64,000 nucleotides of DNA from the NCBI GenBank assembly GCA_026413255.1, contig JAOCZO010000006.1, positions 124,001 to 188,000 of the forward strand, given 5' to 3'. Under the pieces are notes generated by a model. That model did no database searches. It was not told the origin of the DNA and saw nothing but the letters and a program-made list of their open reading frames with translations. Shown piece by piece: positions 33,305 through 44,301 of this stretch (its first letter is position 1; each line of letters starts with the position of its first letter). The position numbers were made by a program, and so were the translations under genes. The stretch is from Fereydounia khargensis (taxonomy: Eukaryota; Basidiomycota; Ustilaginomycetes; Urocystidales; Fereydouniaceae).

Positions 33305-33980
33305 CATGGGGCCCGGGAGCCAGCCAGCCAGGCCACGCGCGTTTCGCAAATTTGACAAAATCAGCTCAAATGCCACGCACGTCTCTCTCTCCATCTCTCG
33401 CTTCGGCGGCCTGGATCCGGATTGGGCATTCCAGACAGACGCTGTGCACGAGAGAGAAGCTTCTTTGTCACAACTCAAACGGCTTCTCTGCGCAGCCCCC
33501 CGCCCCGCCCCACAACGGAGCTTTTCACTGATGCCAAAGTGCTGGACCTGTAATCACGAATCACAGCGACAGTAACAAGAAGTGAACTCAACTGTCAGAC
33601 ATTCCTGAACGGACGGACATCCGCTGCGTGTCGGCCCGGAATGCCAGTGAATATCTGGCCACACCAAGTGGTAATCACTATCCGACTACAGTCATGGGAG
33701 GCGGGCCTGTGGGCTCATTTCCGCCTTTGGCCATCCGTTCCGTGGCGTTTCGCCCTGCTGCGCCCGCTGGCCCGGCCAACATTGAATGCAAGAAGAACGC
33801 GGTGGGGCTGTACCGCACACTGCTCCACTAACATCTTAGCCCGACACTGTGCGTCACAGACTGAGACCGTAAGGTCCTCAAACAAAGTTGCTGCGCATGC
33901 CGTCACTTCATCTTCACTACGAGCACTGCTGCGCTGACCGCTTCCCAAAACATCTACCGGAGAAGACAAGTCCATAGACA

Positions 33981-33986
33981 TATAAA
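33981..33986 (+). promoter_or_regulatory. TATA-like box of the ABC transporter
   Basis: TATAAA occurs 157 bp before the ATG at 34143, in a local AT-rich patch. Position fits a core promoter with a leader of roughly 100 nt. Confidence 0.4.
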
Positions 33987-34142
33987 CCTCGTGTGATTGT
34001 AGTCTCTGTTGCCGTCTGCCCCGTCAATCATTCCTCACAAACTCCAAGACAACCTTGGGTGCTTGATTCCCTCGATACCAGCTAGATAGCTCTGGTCGCC
34101 CCATCTGAACTCACTACATCAACAGAAGGGAGCTACGCAACC

Positions 34143-37100
34143 ATGATCCAAATGCCACCAGGTGGTGGCGTGTCGCCATCCGTTGAGCACCGCGACCGTC
34201 TCTCTACCGCATCTCACTCTACTGTCGATGTGGAGGAGGGGTCCAACCCAGGCCATCATGTTGATGTTGACGAGGCCCGCCGCGAATTTACTCAGCTCGA
34301 ACGAATGCTCAGCACGCATTCCAAGACGTAAGTTTCGTATCTTGTTTTTAGCCTTTTTGCACTTTCTTCTGAATCTGACCTCACCGCACATCGCCCTCCC
34401 CTTTCAGCAACAAGAGCGATAAAGCTGATGTCGAGGCTGCCGTCGAAAGCGACGATGATTTCAACCTCGTCGATTACCTTCGCGCCACTGCCAATCAAGC
34501 TGACGAGGCTGGCATCAAGTCAAAGCACATTGGTGTCTCCTGGGAGAATCTCGAGGTCCTTGGAAACAGCTCCATGTCTCTGAACATTCGCACTTTCGCC
34601 GATGCCATCACAGGGCTATTCCTCGGTCCTGCCTTCAAGATTTACCAAGCCATCAAGACGCCCGAGTCTCGCAAGCTTCTTCAGAATTTTACTGGCTCGG
34701 CTCGCCCTGGTCAGATGACGCTTGTCATTGGCCGACCCGGCTCAGGCTGCTCCACCTTCCTCAAGACCATCGCCAACCAGAGGTCTGGTTACCTGGGTGT
34801 CAACGGAGACGTCAAGTATGCCGGCATCAGCGCTGCTGAGTTCGAGAAGAGGTACAAGGGTGAAGCTGTCTACAATGAGGAAGACGATGTCCATTACCCC
34901 ACTCTCACTGTCAAGCAGACGCTCGAGTTTGCCCTCAGCCTCAAGAGCCCCGGCCAGGTCCTCCCGGGATACACCAAGAAGACGCTCAATGCAGAGATTC
35001 TCAACCTCATGCTCAAGATGCTCGGAATTCCGCACACCGTTGACACCCTCGTCGGCAGTGCCGTTGTCCGCGGCGTCAGTGGTGGTGAGCGAAAGCGCGT
35101 GAGCATTGCCGAGGGCATGTGCTCCCGTGCTGCTGTTCTCAGCTGGGACAACTCCACCCGTGGTCTCGATGCCTCCACTGCTCTTGACTATACCAAGGCA
35201 ATGCGGGTGCTCACCGATATTTTCCAGCTCACCACCTTCATCTCCCTCTACCAGGCTGGCGAGGGCATCTACGAGCAATTCGACAAAGTTCTCCTCATTG
35301 ACGAGGGTCGTTGTGTCTACTTTGGTCCACGAGACAAGGCTCGCCAATACTTCCTCGACCTTGGTTTCAAGGACTTCCCCCGTCAGACCACTGCCGACTA
35401 CCTTTCTGGGTGCACTGACCCCAACCTTGACCGTTTCGCTGAGGGCCGCGATGCATCCAACGTGCCCTCGACCCCCGAACAGCTCGAGGCGACCTACCGA
35501 CACTCGTCCATTTACGAGGATGTCCTCGCAGAGAAGGCTGCCTACGACGCAGAGATTGCTGCTGATAACAGGGCTGCAGAGGAGTTCCGCGCTGCTGTTC
35601 GCGAGGACAAGCACCGAGGCGTGTCCAAGAAGAGCATTTACACAGTGTCGCTCTTCCGCCAGGTCCAGGCTCTGACGATTCGACAGGTCCAGATGATCCT
35701 CGGTAACCCCTTTGACATTATCGTCTCGTTTGCCACTTCGATCATCGTGGCTATTATCATCGGTTCCACTTTCCTCAACTTGCCCGAGACTGCCGCTGGT
35801 GCCTTTACTCGAGGAGGTGTCCTCTTCATTGGTCTTCTCTTCAACGCCCTTATCGCCTTCAACGAGCTTCCAGTCCAGATGGGCGGTCGACCGATCCTCT
35901 ACAAGCAGCTCAACTACGCTTTCTACCGCCCTGGATCGCTCTCTCTTGCTCAGCTATTCTCGGATCTCCCACTGTCGTTCCTGCGTACACTCATCTTTGC
36001 CATTATCGTCTACTTCATGGCCGGCTTGAGGAGCACTGCAGGGGCTTTTTTCACTTTCTTCATCTCGATCTACGTCACCTACCTGGCCATCAGTGCCTTG
36101 TTCCGTGTCTTTGGTACGGTCTGCAAGGATTACAACGTGGCTGCACGACTGGCTGCCGTTATCATTTCGGCCCTCGTCGTCTTCGCGGGCTATGTCATTC
36201 CACGCGATGCCATGTATCGCTGGCTATTCTGGATCTCTTACATCAACCCGCTCTACTTTGGCTTTAGCGCGGTCATGATGAACGAGTTCAAGGATCTCTC
36301 CATCGCCTGCGTCGACTCGTACATTACACCTCGCAACCCACCTGGTGTCGACATCTACCCGGCGAACGTCGGTCCCAACCAGGTGTGCACGCTTCCTGGT
36401 TCCACCGCAGGCAACCAGTTTGTTCCCGGTTCCGACTACGTCAGGGCAAGCTTTGGCTACTCGACTTCGGATCTCTGGCTCTACTTCGGCGTCGTCGTCA
36501 TCTTCTTCGTTGGTCTTGTTGTCGTCACCGTGTTCGCTATCGAGCTTTTCCCTCAGGGCCAGTTTGCAAGTGCACTGACAGTGGTCAAGAAGCCCAACAA
36601 GGAGGAGCAGAAGCTGAACGCCAGACTTAAGGAGCGCATGGAGATCAAGGGCGAAAAGGAGGGCAGCAAGCAGCTCGACGTGGCATCCAAGCCATTCACT
36701 TGGGAGAAGGTCAACTACACTGTTCCTGTCAAGGGCGGTCAGAAGCAGCTGCTCGACGACGTGTATGGATACTGCAAGCCAGGTACTCTTACTGCCCTCA
36801 TGGGTTCATCCGGCGCGGGTAAGACCACACTGCTGGATGTTCTTGCGGATCGCAAGAGCATTGGTGTCATCAAGGGAGACCGTCTCATCGCTGGCAAGTC
36901 AATCGGCGTTGAGTTCCAGCGTGGATGTGGCTACGCGGAGCAGCAGGATATTCACGAGCCGACTGCGACGGTGCGCGAGGCGCTTCGCTTTTCTGCTTAC
37001 CTTCGTCAGCCACCCAGCGTGCCAAAGGAAGACAAGGATGCCTACGTCGAGGACATTATCGAGCTTCTCGAGATGCAGAACATTGCTGACGCCATGATCG

Positions 37101-38584
37101 GATACCCAGAGTTTGGACTTGGTGTTGGAGACCGCAAGCGCGTCACCATCGGTGTAGAGCTCGCAGCCCGTCCTGATCTCCTCCTCTTCCTTGACGAGCC
37201 CACTTCTGGTCTTGACGGTCAGACTGCCTACAACGTTGTGCGCTTCCTCAAGAAGCTCGCCAACGCAGGTCAGGCTATTCTCTGCACGATCCACCAGCCC
37301 AACGCACTTCTCTTTGAGCAGTTCGACCGCCTCCTTCTCCTTGAGCGTGGTGGTCGTACTGTGTACTTTGGCCCCGTAGGCAAGAACGCCGAGCACATTG
37401 TCAAGTACTTTGGCGACAACGGTGCTGTCTGCCCGCCCAAGGTCAACATGGCCGAGTACATGCTGGACGCGATTGGAGCCGGATCGATGAAGCGAGTTGG
37501 ACCACGCGACTGGGCCGACATCTACCTTGACAGCCCTCTCTTCCGCGAGAACCTGGATGAGATCGCAAGGATCAAGGAGCAGTGTGCCAAGGACAACGTG
37601 CAAGTCGGTTCGGAGGGCAAGGCAACGGAGTACGCGACACCATTCATGACGCAGCTCAAGGTTGTTGTCAAACGCACTATGATCAGCACATGGCGCCAAC
37701 CCGACTACCAGTTCACCCGTCTCTTTGAGCACGCTGCCATCTCGCTCATCTCTGGTCTCTGCTTCCTGAACCTGAGCAACTCGGTCGCGTCGCTGCAGTA
37801 TCGTGTGTTCGGTATCTTTATGGCGACCATTCTTCCGGCGATCATCTTGACGCTGATCGAGCCCTTCTTTATCATGGCACGATCCGTGTTCATCCGCGAA
37901 GAGTCGTCCAAGATGTACAGCGGTTTTGTGTTTGCCATTTCGCAGCTCCTGTCCGAGATTCCATTCGGCATTCTCGCGGTGGTTGTCTACTTCCTCCTGT
38001 TCTACTACCCGGCCGGATTCCAGTCATCGTCCGACCGAGCTGGATACTTCTTCGCCATGCTCCTCGTGACCGAGATGTTTGCCGTGACGCTCGGCCAGGC
38101 CATCGCGTCGCTTTCGCCCTCGATTTACTTTGCAGGCCTGGCCAACCCGTTCTTCATCATCATCATGTCTCTCTTCTGCGGTGTTACGATTCCATACCCG
38201 AACCTGCCCAAGTTCTGGCGATCGTGGATGTACTGGGTCAACCCACTAACCTACCTTGTTTCCGGCCTGGTCTCGAACGAGATGCACGAGCTCCCCATCC
38301 GATGCTCGCCGTCCGAGTTTGCCGTCTTCCAGCCCCCCACCGGCCAGACGTGCCAGGGCTGGGCCAACACGTTCGTCGAGTTCTTCGGCGGGTACCTGGC
38401 CAACCCTGACGCGAGCGCCGACTGCCAGTACTGCCAGTACAGCGTGGGCGACGACTTTTACTCTCCCCTCAACATCGACTTTGGTGACCGCGGCCGTAAC
38501 ATTGGCATCATGATCGCGTTTACCGCATTCAACGCCATTGTCACTTGCCTTGCCTCGCGATACCTCAAGTTTGCAAACCGATAA
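34143..38584 (+). CDS. PDR-type ABC transporter (ABCG full transporter, Pdr5/Cdr1-like)
   Basis: Exons 34143-34327 and 34408-38584 encode 1453 aa, the usual length. Order is NBD1-TMD1-NBD2-TMD2, the reverse topology of the PDR family. NBD1 has Walker A GRPGSGCS with Cys176 in place of Lys, signature VSGGERKRVSIAE, and Asn in place of the catalytic Glu (LSWDNSTRGLD). NBD2 has a canonical Walker A (GSSGAGKTT, K867), canonical FLDEPTSGLD and H-loop IHQPN, but a degenerate signature LGVGDRKRVTIG. This asymmetry is normal for PDR pumps. Each TMD has about six helices, with Cys-bearing external loops before the last helix. Likely role is drug or lipid export at the plasma membrane. Confidence 0.96.
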
Positions 38585-38704
38585 TCTTTGTATATCCCCA
38601 ATCTTCACACGCCACGGACTCTTTCTGTTTCTAGAATACTGTAGATAAACAAGAGTACTCGTGCTCTGCTGCATACACTGTAATGATGGCCGCAACGATG
38701 ATGA

Positions 38705-41700
38705 CTATTCGTCCTCCTCTTCCTCTTCGATGACTTGGCTCTTGAACGCCGGTTGTTGCGCTCGCGTGCGTATGGTATCTGTCTCAGTTTTAGGCTTGGG
38801 CTTTGGTTCGTCTATGAGCGTGAGTTTGGGCGCAAACTCGTTGCCCAGGCTGGGAGGCTGGAAGATAGATCGTGCAGAAGCGTATCGGGATGCGAAGGGC
38901 GATCCGGTCGCCATACCGACACCGGGCGCCGCCCAAGCTGGGTTGGCATTGGCATTCACCTGGCCCAGACCACCCGCATAGCCGACGGGGTCGTCGTCCT
39001 CATCCGTCCACTCCTGGTCTGCGTCGTCTGCAAACACGTCACGCACGTCCGTCTTGCCCCCCCGTTCTGCGGTTGAGCTGGGGCCCGGTGCGGGAGCTGG
39101 GTCGACGGGCCCAGCCCAAGACGGCGGCGGGCGGCCCCAGCTAAAGCGCCAGGACACGGCGCCTCTGTTCTTATGCGCCACGAAGACGCCCGGGTCTTCG
39201 CGCTGCACTGTGGTGCGCCGTCCCGCACTTGCAGACCGCGAGTGGCTGTGTGAGCTGGACGGCCGGTGCTCGTCGCCATACAGCGTGGCCGTGGGCGTGA
39301 TGCTGCCCGCCGACGGACGCCGCAACGTCCCCGGCCTCGAGTGCGAGTCAAAGTGCTTCGCACTCGCCGTGGAACTGCGTCGACTAATCGACCCCCCCAC
39401 CTGCGGACTGTGCGGGTGCGACGTGCGGCGCACCGACGACTGCTGGTAGTGCCGTCGCACGGGCGTGGGACGCGGCGAGTCCGGACTAGGACTGACGGGG
39501 GGCGTGTTCTTAGCCTTGCGTGGCCGGTCGCCGAGCCACGTGCGCACGGTAGCCATGAACGACGACCCCGTGCGCTGCTTCTGCGGCGTGCTGAACGAGT
39601 CGACGCTCACCGAGCCCGGGACACCCCCCGCACCGGTGACGGGGGAGGTAGCTTCGGCCTTGCGCGGCGTCGAGGGCGCAGAGTCGCCCGTCCCACCGGC
39701 GCTGCGCTTGCTAAAGATGCTCGGGCTCTTCGCGCGCTCGAGGGGCAGCGTCTCGCCTGCTATGCATATAGCCGCTGGACTTGCCCGATCGCGGTCGCGC
39801 GTGCCCAGGACGCTGGATGCAAACTGCTTCATGGACAACGAGTTACTGCGAGCGCGCCCGGCACTGCTCTTCGTCAGTGGTGAGGCGTCCTTCGCGGTCG
39901 GCGTGCGCTGTGCCGACGGCGGGGCCTGGCTATCTGGCGTGGCGATGGAGCTCAAAGAAGTCGACGCGGACGCAGAGGCAGACGCGCTCGAGGCATCCAG
40001 CTCGTCCTGCGAAACGACCGTGTGCAGACGGCTCACGACCGGGTCAGCCGAGTGTCGCGACGCCGCTGGTGGGCGACTGGGGCGTGCCGGGTCCTTCTTG
40101 GGCACCGGTGGCGGCGGGTGTCCATGGCCGTGGCCGTGGGTGGACGAAGCCGCACTGCCCGGGGTGTGGACGTCGTACGCCTCGCGCTCCTGCGCCTTCT
40201 TGATCAACATCCACCACATGGCGCCACTGGCATCGCACGCATCCGTCATGATACTGTGCACCATCTGTCCCACGTCGATGCCGAGCGAGCTGAGCTGGTG
40301 CAGGAGGTTCTGCTCGACGCCCGTCGAAAACATGGCGGGCTGCGGGTGCGTGAGTTGCGCCACGTAGTCGATGGGCCGAATACCGAGGTGTGGCGGGTGG
40401 TGGTCGGACAGCCCGCCGGACGAGAGCGAGCGCCTCTTGGTGCGCGATGGCGTGCGGTGGTGGCCGCCCCGGGACGAGCTCTGCGACGCGGTCTTGACGA
40501 GGCTCGAGGAGCGTGTAGACGGCGAAGGCGGCAGTGCTGACGCTGATGCTGAGGCTGTAAAGATGAGTTCCTCGCTCTCGCCGCCGGACGTCATTTCATG
40601 GTGCGTGGGCAGCGATGTAGATGCAGAGAGCGAGGCGGCGCGGTTGGCAGCACCCGCGGTGGCCCAGGAGGCATCGCTGCTGCCGTTCGAGCTGGCACGC
40701 TTGATGGTGGTCTGCGACTCGTTACGGTGCAGACCAATGCGCTCAGTGTCCTTAGCAACAGCGCTGGAAGGAAACTCTGCTAACGGCGCAGACGACGAAG
40801 ATTCGCTCGGGCCAGAGCCGGCCGACTGGTCCTCTTGGCTGCCGCGCTTGCTCGCACTCTCAGAGGTGCTGGGGTCCGTGATATCAGTGGTGCTCGAACG
40901 ACGCCCACTAGACTCGCTGTCGTCCGCGCTGAGAGCAGAAAAGAAGCTGCTCTCGGACAGGGCGGAGACGGACTGCTTGTGCGTCACAAGGGCGTCGTCC
41001 GACTGCTTCGGTTCCTGGGAAGACACTGACACCGGGCGAGGCTCGAGATAGTCTTCGGGCAGGGGGGAAGACTCCTCGAGCGTCGACATGGATGTGGTTG
41101 CAAGTACTTTAGAGAACCAAGGATGGGCAAGGATGGCTTTGATGGACGGGCGCTTGGCTGGATCTCTTTGGAGGATGAGTTGGATGAGGTCCTGGGCTTC
41201 GGGTGAGAGCACGTCGGGAATCTCAAACTCGCCCTTGAGTATCTTGCTCTTCATGATAGTCTCATCATCGTCGTCAAAGGGGAGAGCGCCGCAGAGGAGG
41301 GCGTAGAGAATGATGCCCAGGGACCAGATGTCGACTTGTTCGCCCGTGTATCGTTTGGCAGCGAGCATCTCCGGGGCAGCGTAGCCCGTGGTCCCGCAGA
41401 AGGTGTCCATAAGTTTGTTGGCCTCGTACTCACGGGTGAAGCCAAAGTCGCCGAGCTTGACGTTGCATCGTTCGTCGAGGAGCACGTTCTCGAGCTTGAG
41501 GTCGCGGTGGACAATGCCCTTGGCGTGTATGTAGGCGAGTGCGAGGCAGAGTTGGCCAAAGATGCGACGAGCCTCGGGCTCCGGCAAGGTCTGTCGCTCG
41601 ACGAGGTAATCGTAGAGCTCGCCACCAGCGCAGAGCTCAGAGACCATCCAGATGTTTTGTTCTGTGGCGATGACTTCATAGAGCTTGATGACGTTCGGGT

Positions 41701-41986
41701 GGTGGAGGCGACGGTGGTGATGAATCTCGCGTGTGAGGGAGGCCGAGTGGGCCTTGGGTACCTGCTTGATTGCTACACGGGTGTTGGTGAGACGATGGAG
41801 ACCAAGCCGGACCTTGCCATATGTGCCCTCGCCGATGACACGCTGGAGCGTGTAGTTGCCTACGGCCTTGAGCTTGGCGGAGGAGAGCTCCTTACCCAGC
41901 TCCTGATACGCAGATGCCAGAGCGGCCTTCTGGTTGATGGTGGAAGAGCCGGACTGGACAGTGCCGTGTTGGGTGCGGCGGCTCAT
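38705..41986 (-). CDS. Ser/Thr protein kinase, CAMKL family (Kin4-like), long disordered tail
   Basis: One exon, 1093 aa. The frame extends a little upstream, but the first ATG is at 41986 (MSRRTQHGTV). The kinase domain spans residues about 45-291: Gly loop IGEGTYGKVRLG, K74 in VAIKQ, HRDLKLEN (D161), DFG at 180-182, APE at 204-206. All catalytic residues are present. Sequence style is closest to Snf1/Kin4-type CAMKL kinases; Kin4 in yeast acts in the spindle-position checkpoint. The remaining 800 residues are Ser/Pro/Ala-rich with a short hydrophobic patch near residue 585 (FSTGVEQNLLHQLSSLGIDV), and the end is a run of acidic residues. Its stop is 120 bp from the ABC transporter stop, tail to tail. 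Confidence 0.9.
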   Translation of the reverse strand: MSRRTQHGTVQSGSSTINQKAALASAYQELGKELSSAKLKAVGNYTLQRVIGEGTYGKVRLGLHRLTNTRVAIKQVPKAHSASLTREIHHHRRLHHPNVIKLYEVIATEQNIWMVSELCAGGELYDYLVERQTLPEPEARRIFGQLCLALAYIHAKGIVHRDLKLENVLLDERCNVKLGDFGFTREYEANKLMDTFCGTTGYAAPEMLAAKRYTGEQVDIWSLGIILYALLCGALPFDDDDETIMKSKILKGEFEIPDVLSPEAQDLIQLILQRDPAKRPSIKAILAHPWFSKVLATTSMSTLEESSPLPEDYLEPRPVSVSSQEPKQSDDALVTHKQSVSALSESSFFSALSADDSESSGRRSSTTDITDPSTSESASKRGSQEDQSAGSGPSESSSSAPLAEFPSSAVAKDTERIGLHRNESQTTIKRASSNGSSDASWATAGAANRAASLSASTSLPTHHEMTSGGESEELIFTASASASALPPSPSTRSSSLVKTASQSSSRGGHHRTPSRTKRRSLSSGGLSDHHPPHLGIRPIDYVAQLTHPQPAMFSTGVEQNLLHQLSSLGIDVGQMVHSIMTDACDASGAMWWMLIKKAQEREAYDVHTPGSAASSTHGHGHGHPPPPVPKKDPARPSRPPAASRHSADPVVSRLHTVVSQDELDASSASASASASTSLSSIATPDSQAPPSAQRTPTAKDASPLTKSSAGRARSNSLSMKQFASSVLGTRDRDRASPAAICIAGETLPLERAKSPSIFSKRSAGGTGDSAPSTPRKAEATSPVTGAGGVPGSVSVDSFSTPQKQRTGSSFMATVRTWLGDRPRKAKNTPPVSPSPDSPRPTPVRRHYQQSSVRRTSHPHSPQVGGSISRRSSTASAKHFDSHSRPGTLRRPSAGSITPTATLYGDEHRPSSSHSHSRSASAGRRTTVQREDPGVFVAHKNRGAVSWRFSWGRPPPSWAGPVDPAPAPGPSSTAERGGKTDVRDVFADDADQEWTDEDDDPVGYAGGLGQVNANANPAWAAPGVGMATGSPFASRYASARSIFQPPSLGNEFAPKLTLIDEPKPKPKTETDTIRTRAQQPAFKSQVIEEEEEDE

Positions 41987-42870
41987 GTTTGTTGAGTAAG
42001 AGTGTGGTCGAATGGGAAGCAAGGGAGGCTAGAGATGCAGAATATGCGTGTGAATGAGTTGAGTTGGCGAATGAATATGGATAGGAGTCCCGGCGTGTGG
42101 TTTGTGAGCTAGAGTGCGCCCATCGTGACGAAGAAAGGAATCCGAGAGACTGTCTTTGACTGGTGTGTTGGTTCCTGTTGTTGTCGCTTACTGCCTGTTG
42201 TCAGAGAAGAGATGACTGGCTGGTGTGGTGTGGTGTGGTGTGATATCGAGCCTGGTGGGCTGTTGGGTGTGTGAATAGAGGCAAATCCGAGTCGGGTATC
42301 GTGCCGCAAAGGGGCGTAGTCGGAAGTTGCAATGTGATGGTGAATGAGGGAGATGGAAAGGTCACAACGTCGAGTCGAGCGGACACATCCGACCCGATTG
42401 CCTGCCTGTGCAGGCAGCAGGCACCATTCATTGACTGCCCAGGTGGCTTGGCCTCGCCTCGCCTCGCCTCGCCTCGCATCGCCTCACTTCACCTCACCTC
42501 GCGACGTGCAGCAGCACTACCCTCGCAGGCGTGGGCGTGTCTCATGAGTGCCGTCAACCTGCCTGTCTGACGCGAACGCCAACGGCCCGCGAGCCGAGAA
42601 TCGGATTCCCTCAAAGTTACGCCCGATACTCGACCACCCCTAAATTCCCAACGGGCGGCATCGATCTGCGACTCACTGACAGCAACAATAGGGCAGGCAC
42701 CCCACACGGTCAAGATCGGATTCCTTCCTTTTCGGCTCACACCCGATACCCCAAAAGAGGATGTCACACTTGTTCGGTTGGTTGGAAATGAGGGTTTATA
42801 CCCCTTTCACTAGCTCTATTGTACAGGATGAGGGGGAGGAAATCAGGTACTCTTGACTGCGATGAATGCC
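41987..42870. promoter_or_regulatory. kinase promoter and zeta-COP 3' flank
   Basis: This 884-bp spacer holds a GTGTG run at about 42223-42242, a CTCGC tandem run at 42450-42480, and a two-part direct repeat: ATCGGATTCC plus CCCGATAC at 42600-42629 and again at 42715-42749. These lie 600-760 bp upstream of the kinase ATG. No coding frame is supported. Confidence 0.5.
42450..42480. repeat. (CTCGC)n tandem run
   Basis: Four to six imperfect CTCGC pentamers in the upstream region of the kinase gene. Confidence 0.7.
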
Positions 42871-43671
42871 TTAGAGCGTGCCCTGCAGGATTCGTTGCGC
42901 GACTCTGCCAGAGGAGAAGAGAATAGAGAGCAATCAATCATGAGCATTGGTGCAAGAGAACAAAAAGGCATGGGCAATCCGGATACTCACTTGTCCCTCA
43001 GACTCGAGTAGGCGCTCATGATCGCTGTTCATGACAATGCAAGGTAAGGAGGTCGTTGTCAGTTGGCTGTAATGTCCGCAACGATGCCGAGAAGAGCGGA
43101 TACGATGCTTACTCTGTTCGTTGATCTGAATCTCATTCACGTCCGGTCGCGGCCTGGACACACGCGAGGCGATTGTAGTGCTGTCCGTCTCGAGGATGAT
43201 GCCGTCGTCGACGCTCTCGTCCAGCGCGAGGGTCACGAGGTCCAAGTTCTCCAGAATCGCACGCTTCTCGACCTGGTGACGAACAAGCATGCTTGTGGCA
43301 TCGTAGAATGCATTCAGCACGCCGTTGAGCATCAGTTCGTTCTCCTCCGCAGGGCCGACGACGTAGAAGATGACATCGAGCGAAGCCTTGAAGAGGATCA
43401 GGTGCGAGTCGAACAGGATAATGTCACCACTGGCCCGCTTGGTCTTTTCGAATACTGCCTTCTCGAAAGCTCGCTGGTCCTTGAGTGTCGCAAACGAGTT
43501 CTTGGCCGCAAGCTGGGGCGTAGTTGCGTTCACTGATGCTTGCTGCGCTGGTGTGGCCGTGGAGACGAAACCGGCCGCGTGCGGAGGCTGGTAGTACTTG
43601 GCGATGATACGGTTGCCGTCAGAGTCCAGAACTAGCACCGCGGTGGTAGTGTAGAGCGTCAGGTTGGTCAT
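42871..43671 (-). CDS. RET3: coatomer subunit zeta (zeta-COP)
   Basis: Exons 43671-43113, 43024-42991 and 42904-42871 give 208 aa; the last two exons are 34 nt each. The protein starts MTNLTLYTTTAVLVLDSDGN and continues IIAKYY, the opening of the longin-like zeta-COP fold, with FYVVGPAEENELMLNGVLNA in the middle. The C-terminal exons supply INEQTIMSAYSSLRDK and VAQRILQGTL, the conserved helical end. Zeta-COP pairs with gamma-COP in the COPI coat for Golgi-to-ER transport. A 25-residue insertion rich in Ala, Thr and Gln (near residues 38-58) is longer than in yeast. The two short terminal exons were placed by phase and by the expected end of the family. Confidence 0.92.
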
Positions 43672-44301
43672 CGCGAAGACGGAGCGTGTGGGGGGAAAAG
43701 GGAGTGAGTGGTGAGAAGAACATACACTTGACACATCACACCTCTTTGCCTCTCTCTCTCTCTCTCGCGACGTGGCCCAAGCCACATGCACTCACCAACG
43801 CAGAACCCCGCCTGCTCAGCCTGCATGCGAAAAAGACCCGCTTTGTTGCCAGCGCGCGACCGATCACGCTTGGGCTTCCCCAGGCTGAGCCCAGCGCAGC
43901 GCAGCGCTGCTCAGTGCAGCGTTTCAACTCAGCCCTGGGAATCACCCACGGCGCAATCTCCCGATTTACGCAACGCAACAAAGAAAAGGCCCGACATTTT
44001 TTGGAATTGGACCATTTAACTTTTCCGTTGCCGAGTAGGAAAGAAAGCAGACGCATTTGCAGACCAACACTCACAAAGCCACGGCCGACCTCTTCCTTCC
44101 GATACAACAAACGACGAGGTTGCTCCTTGTCCACGACCATCGTGGCTGAGCTCGTGACACGAAGCAGTCAGGCTCATTTGTCTAGCCAGCATACATCTGC
44201 TCTCTTCGCCCCAGTGATCCGAACAAGCGAAACTTGACGTTCTCGGGGATGAGTCTAACAATACGAGACTTCATACAGCACCTCCACCTCTCCTGTGCAT
44301 C
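43672..44301. promoter_or_regulatory. divergent promoter region, zeta-COP / WD40 gene
   Basis: This 630-bp spacer lies between two divergent ATGs. A CTCT run is at about 43751-43768 and a GCAGC run at about 43893-43920. Nothing coding is supported. Confidence 0.45.

Larger units (their letters stand above)
32375..34142. promoter_or_regulatory. long upstream region of the PDR-type ABC transporter
   Basis: This 1768-bp spacer is the longest in the window. It starts with a TACTG run just after the PPR stop (32379-32394). It holds a perfect palindrome TCCGCGGA (33297-33304) and a TATAAA at 33981-33986. No open frame has domain content. The length suits a regulated drug-response promoter, but that is inference. 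Confidence 0.5.

Noticed and set aside
34742-37732. Long minus-strand frames opposite the ABC transporter
   Set aside because: No domains and they lie wholly within a conserved sense gene.
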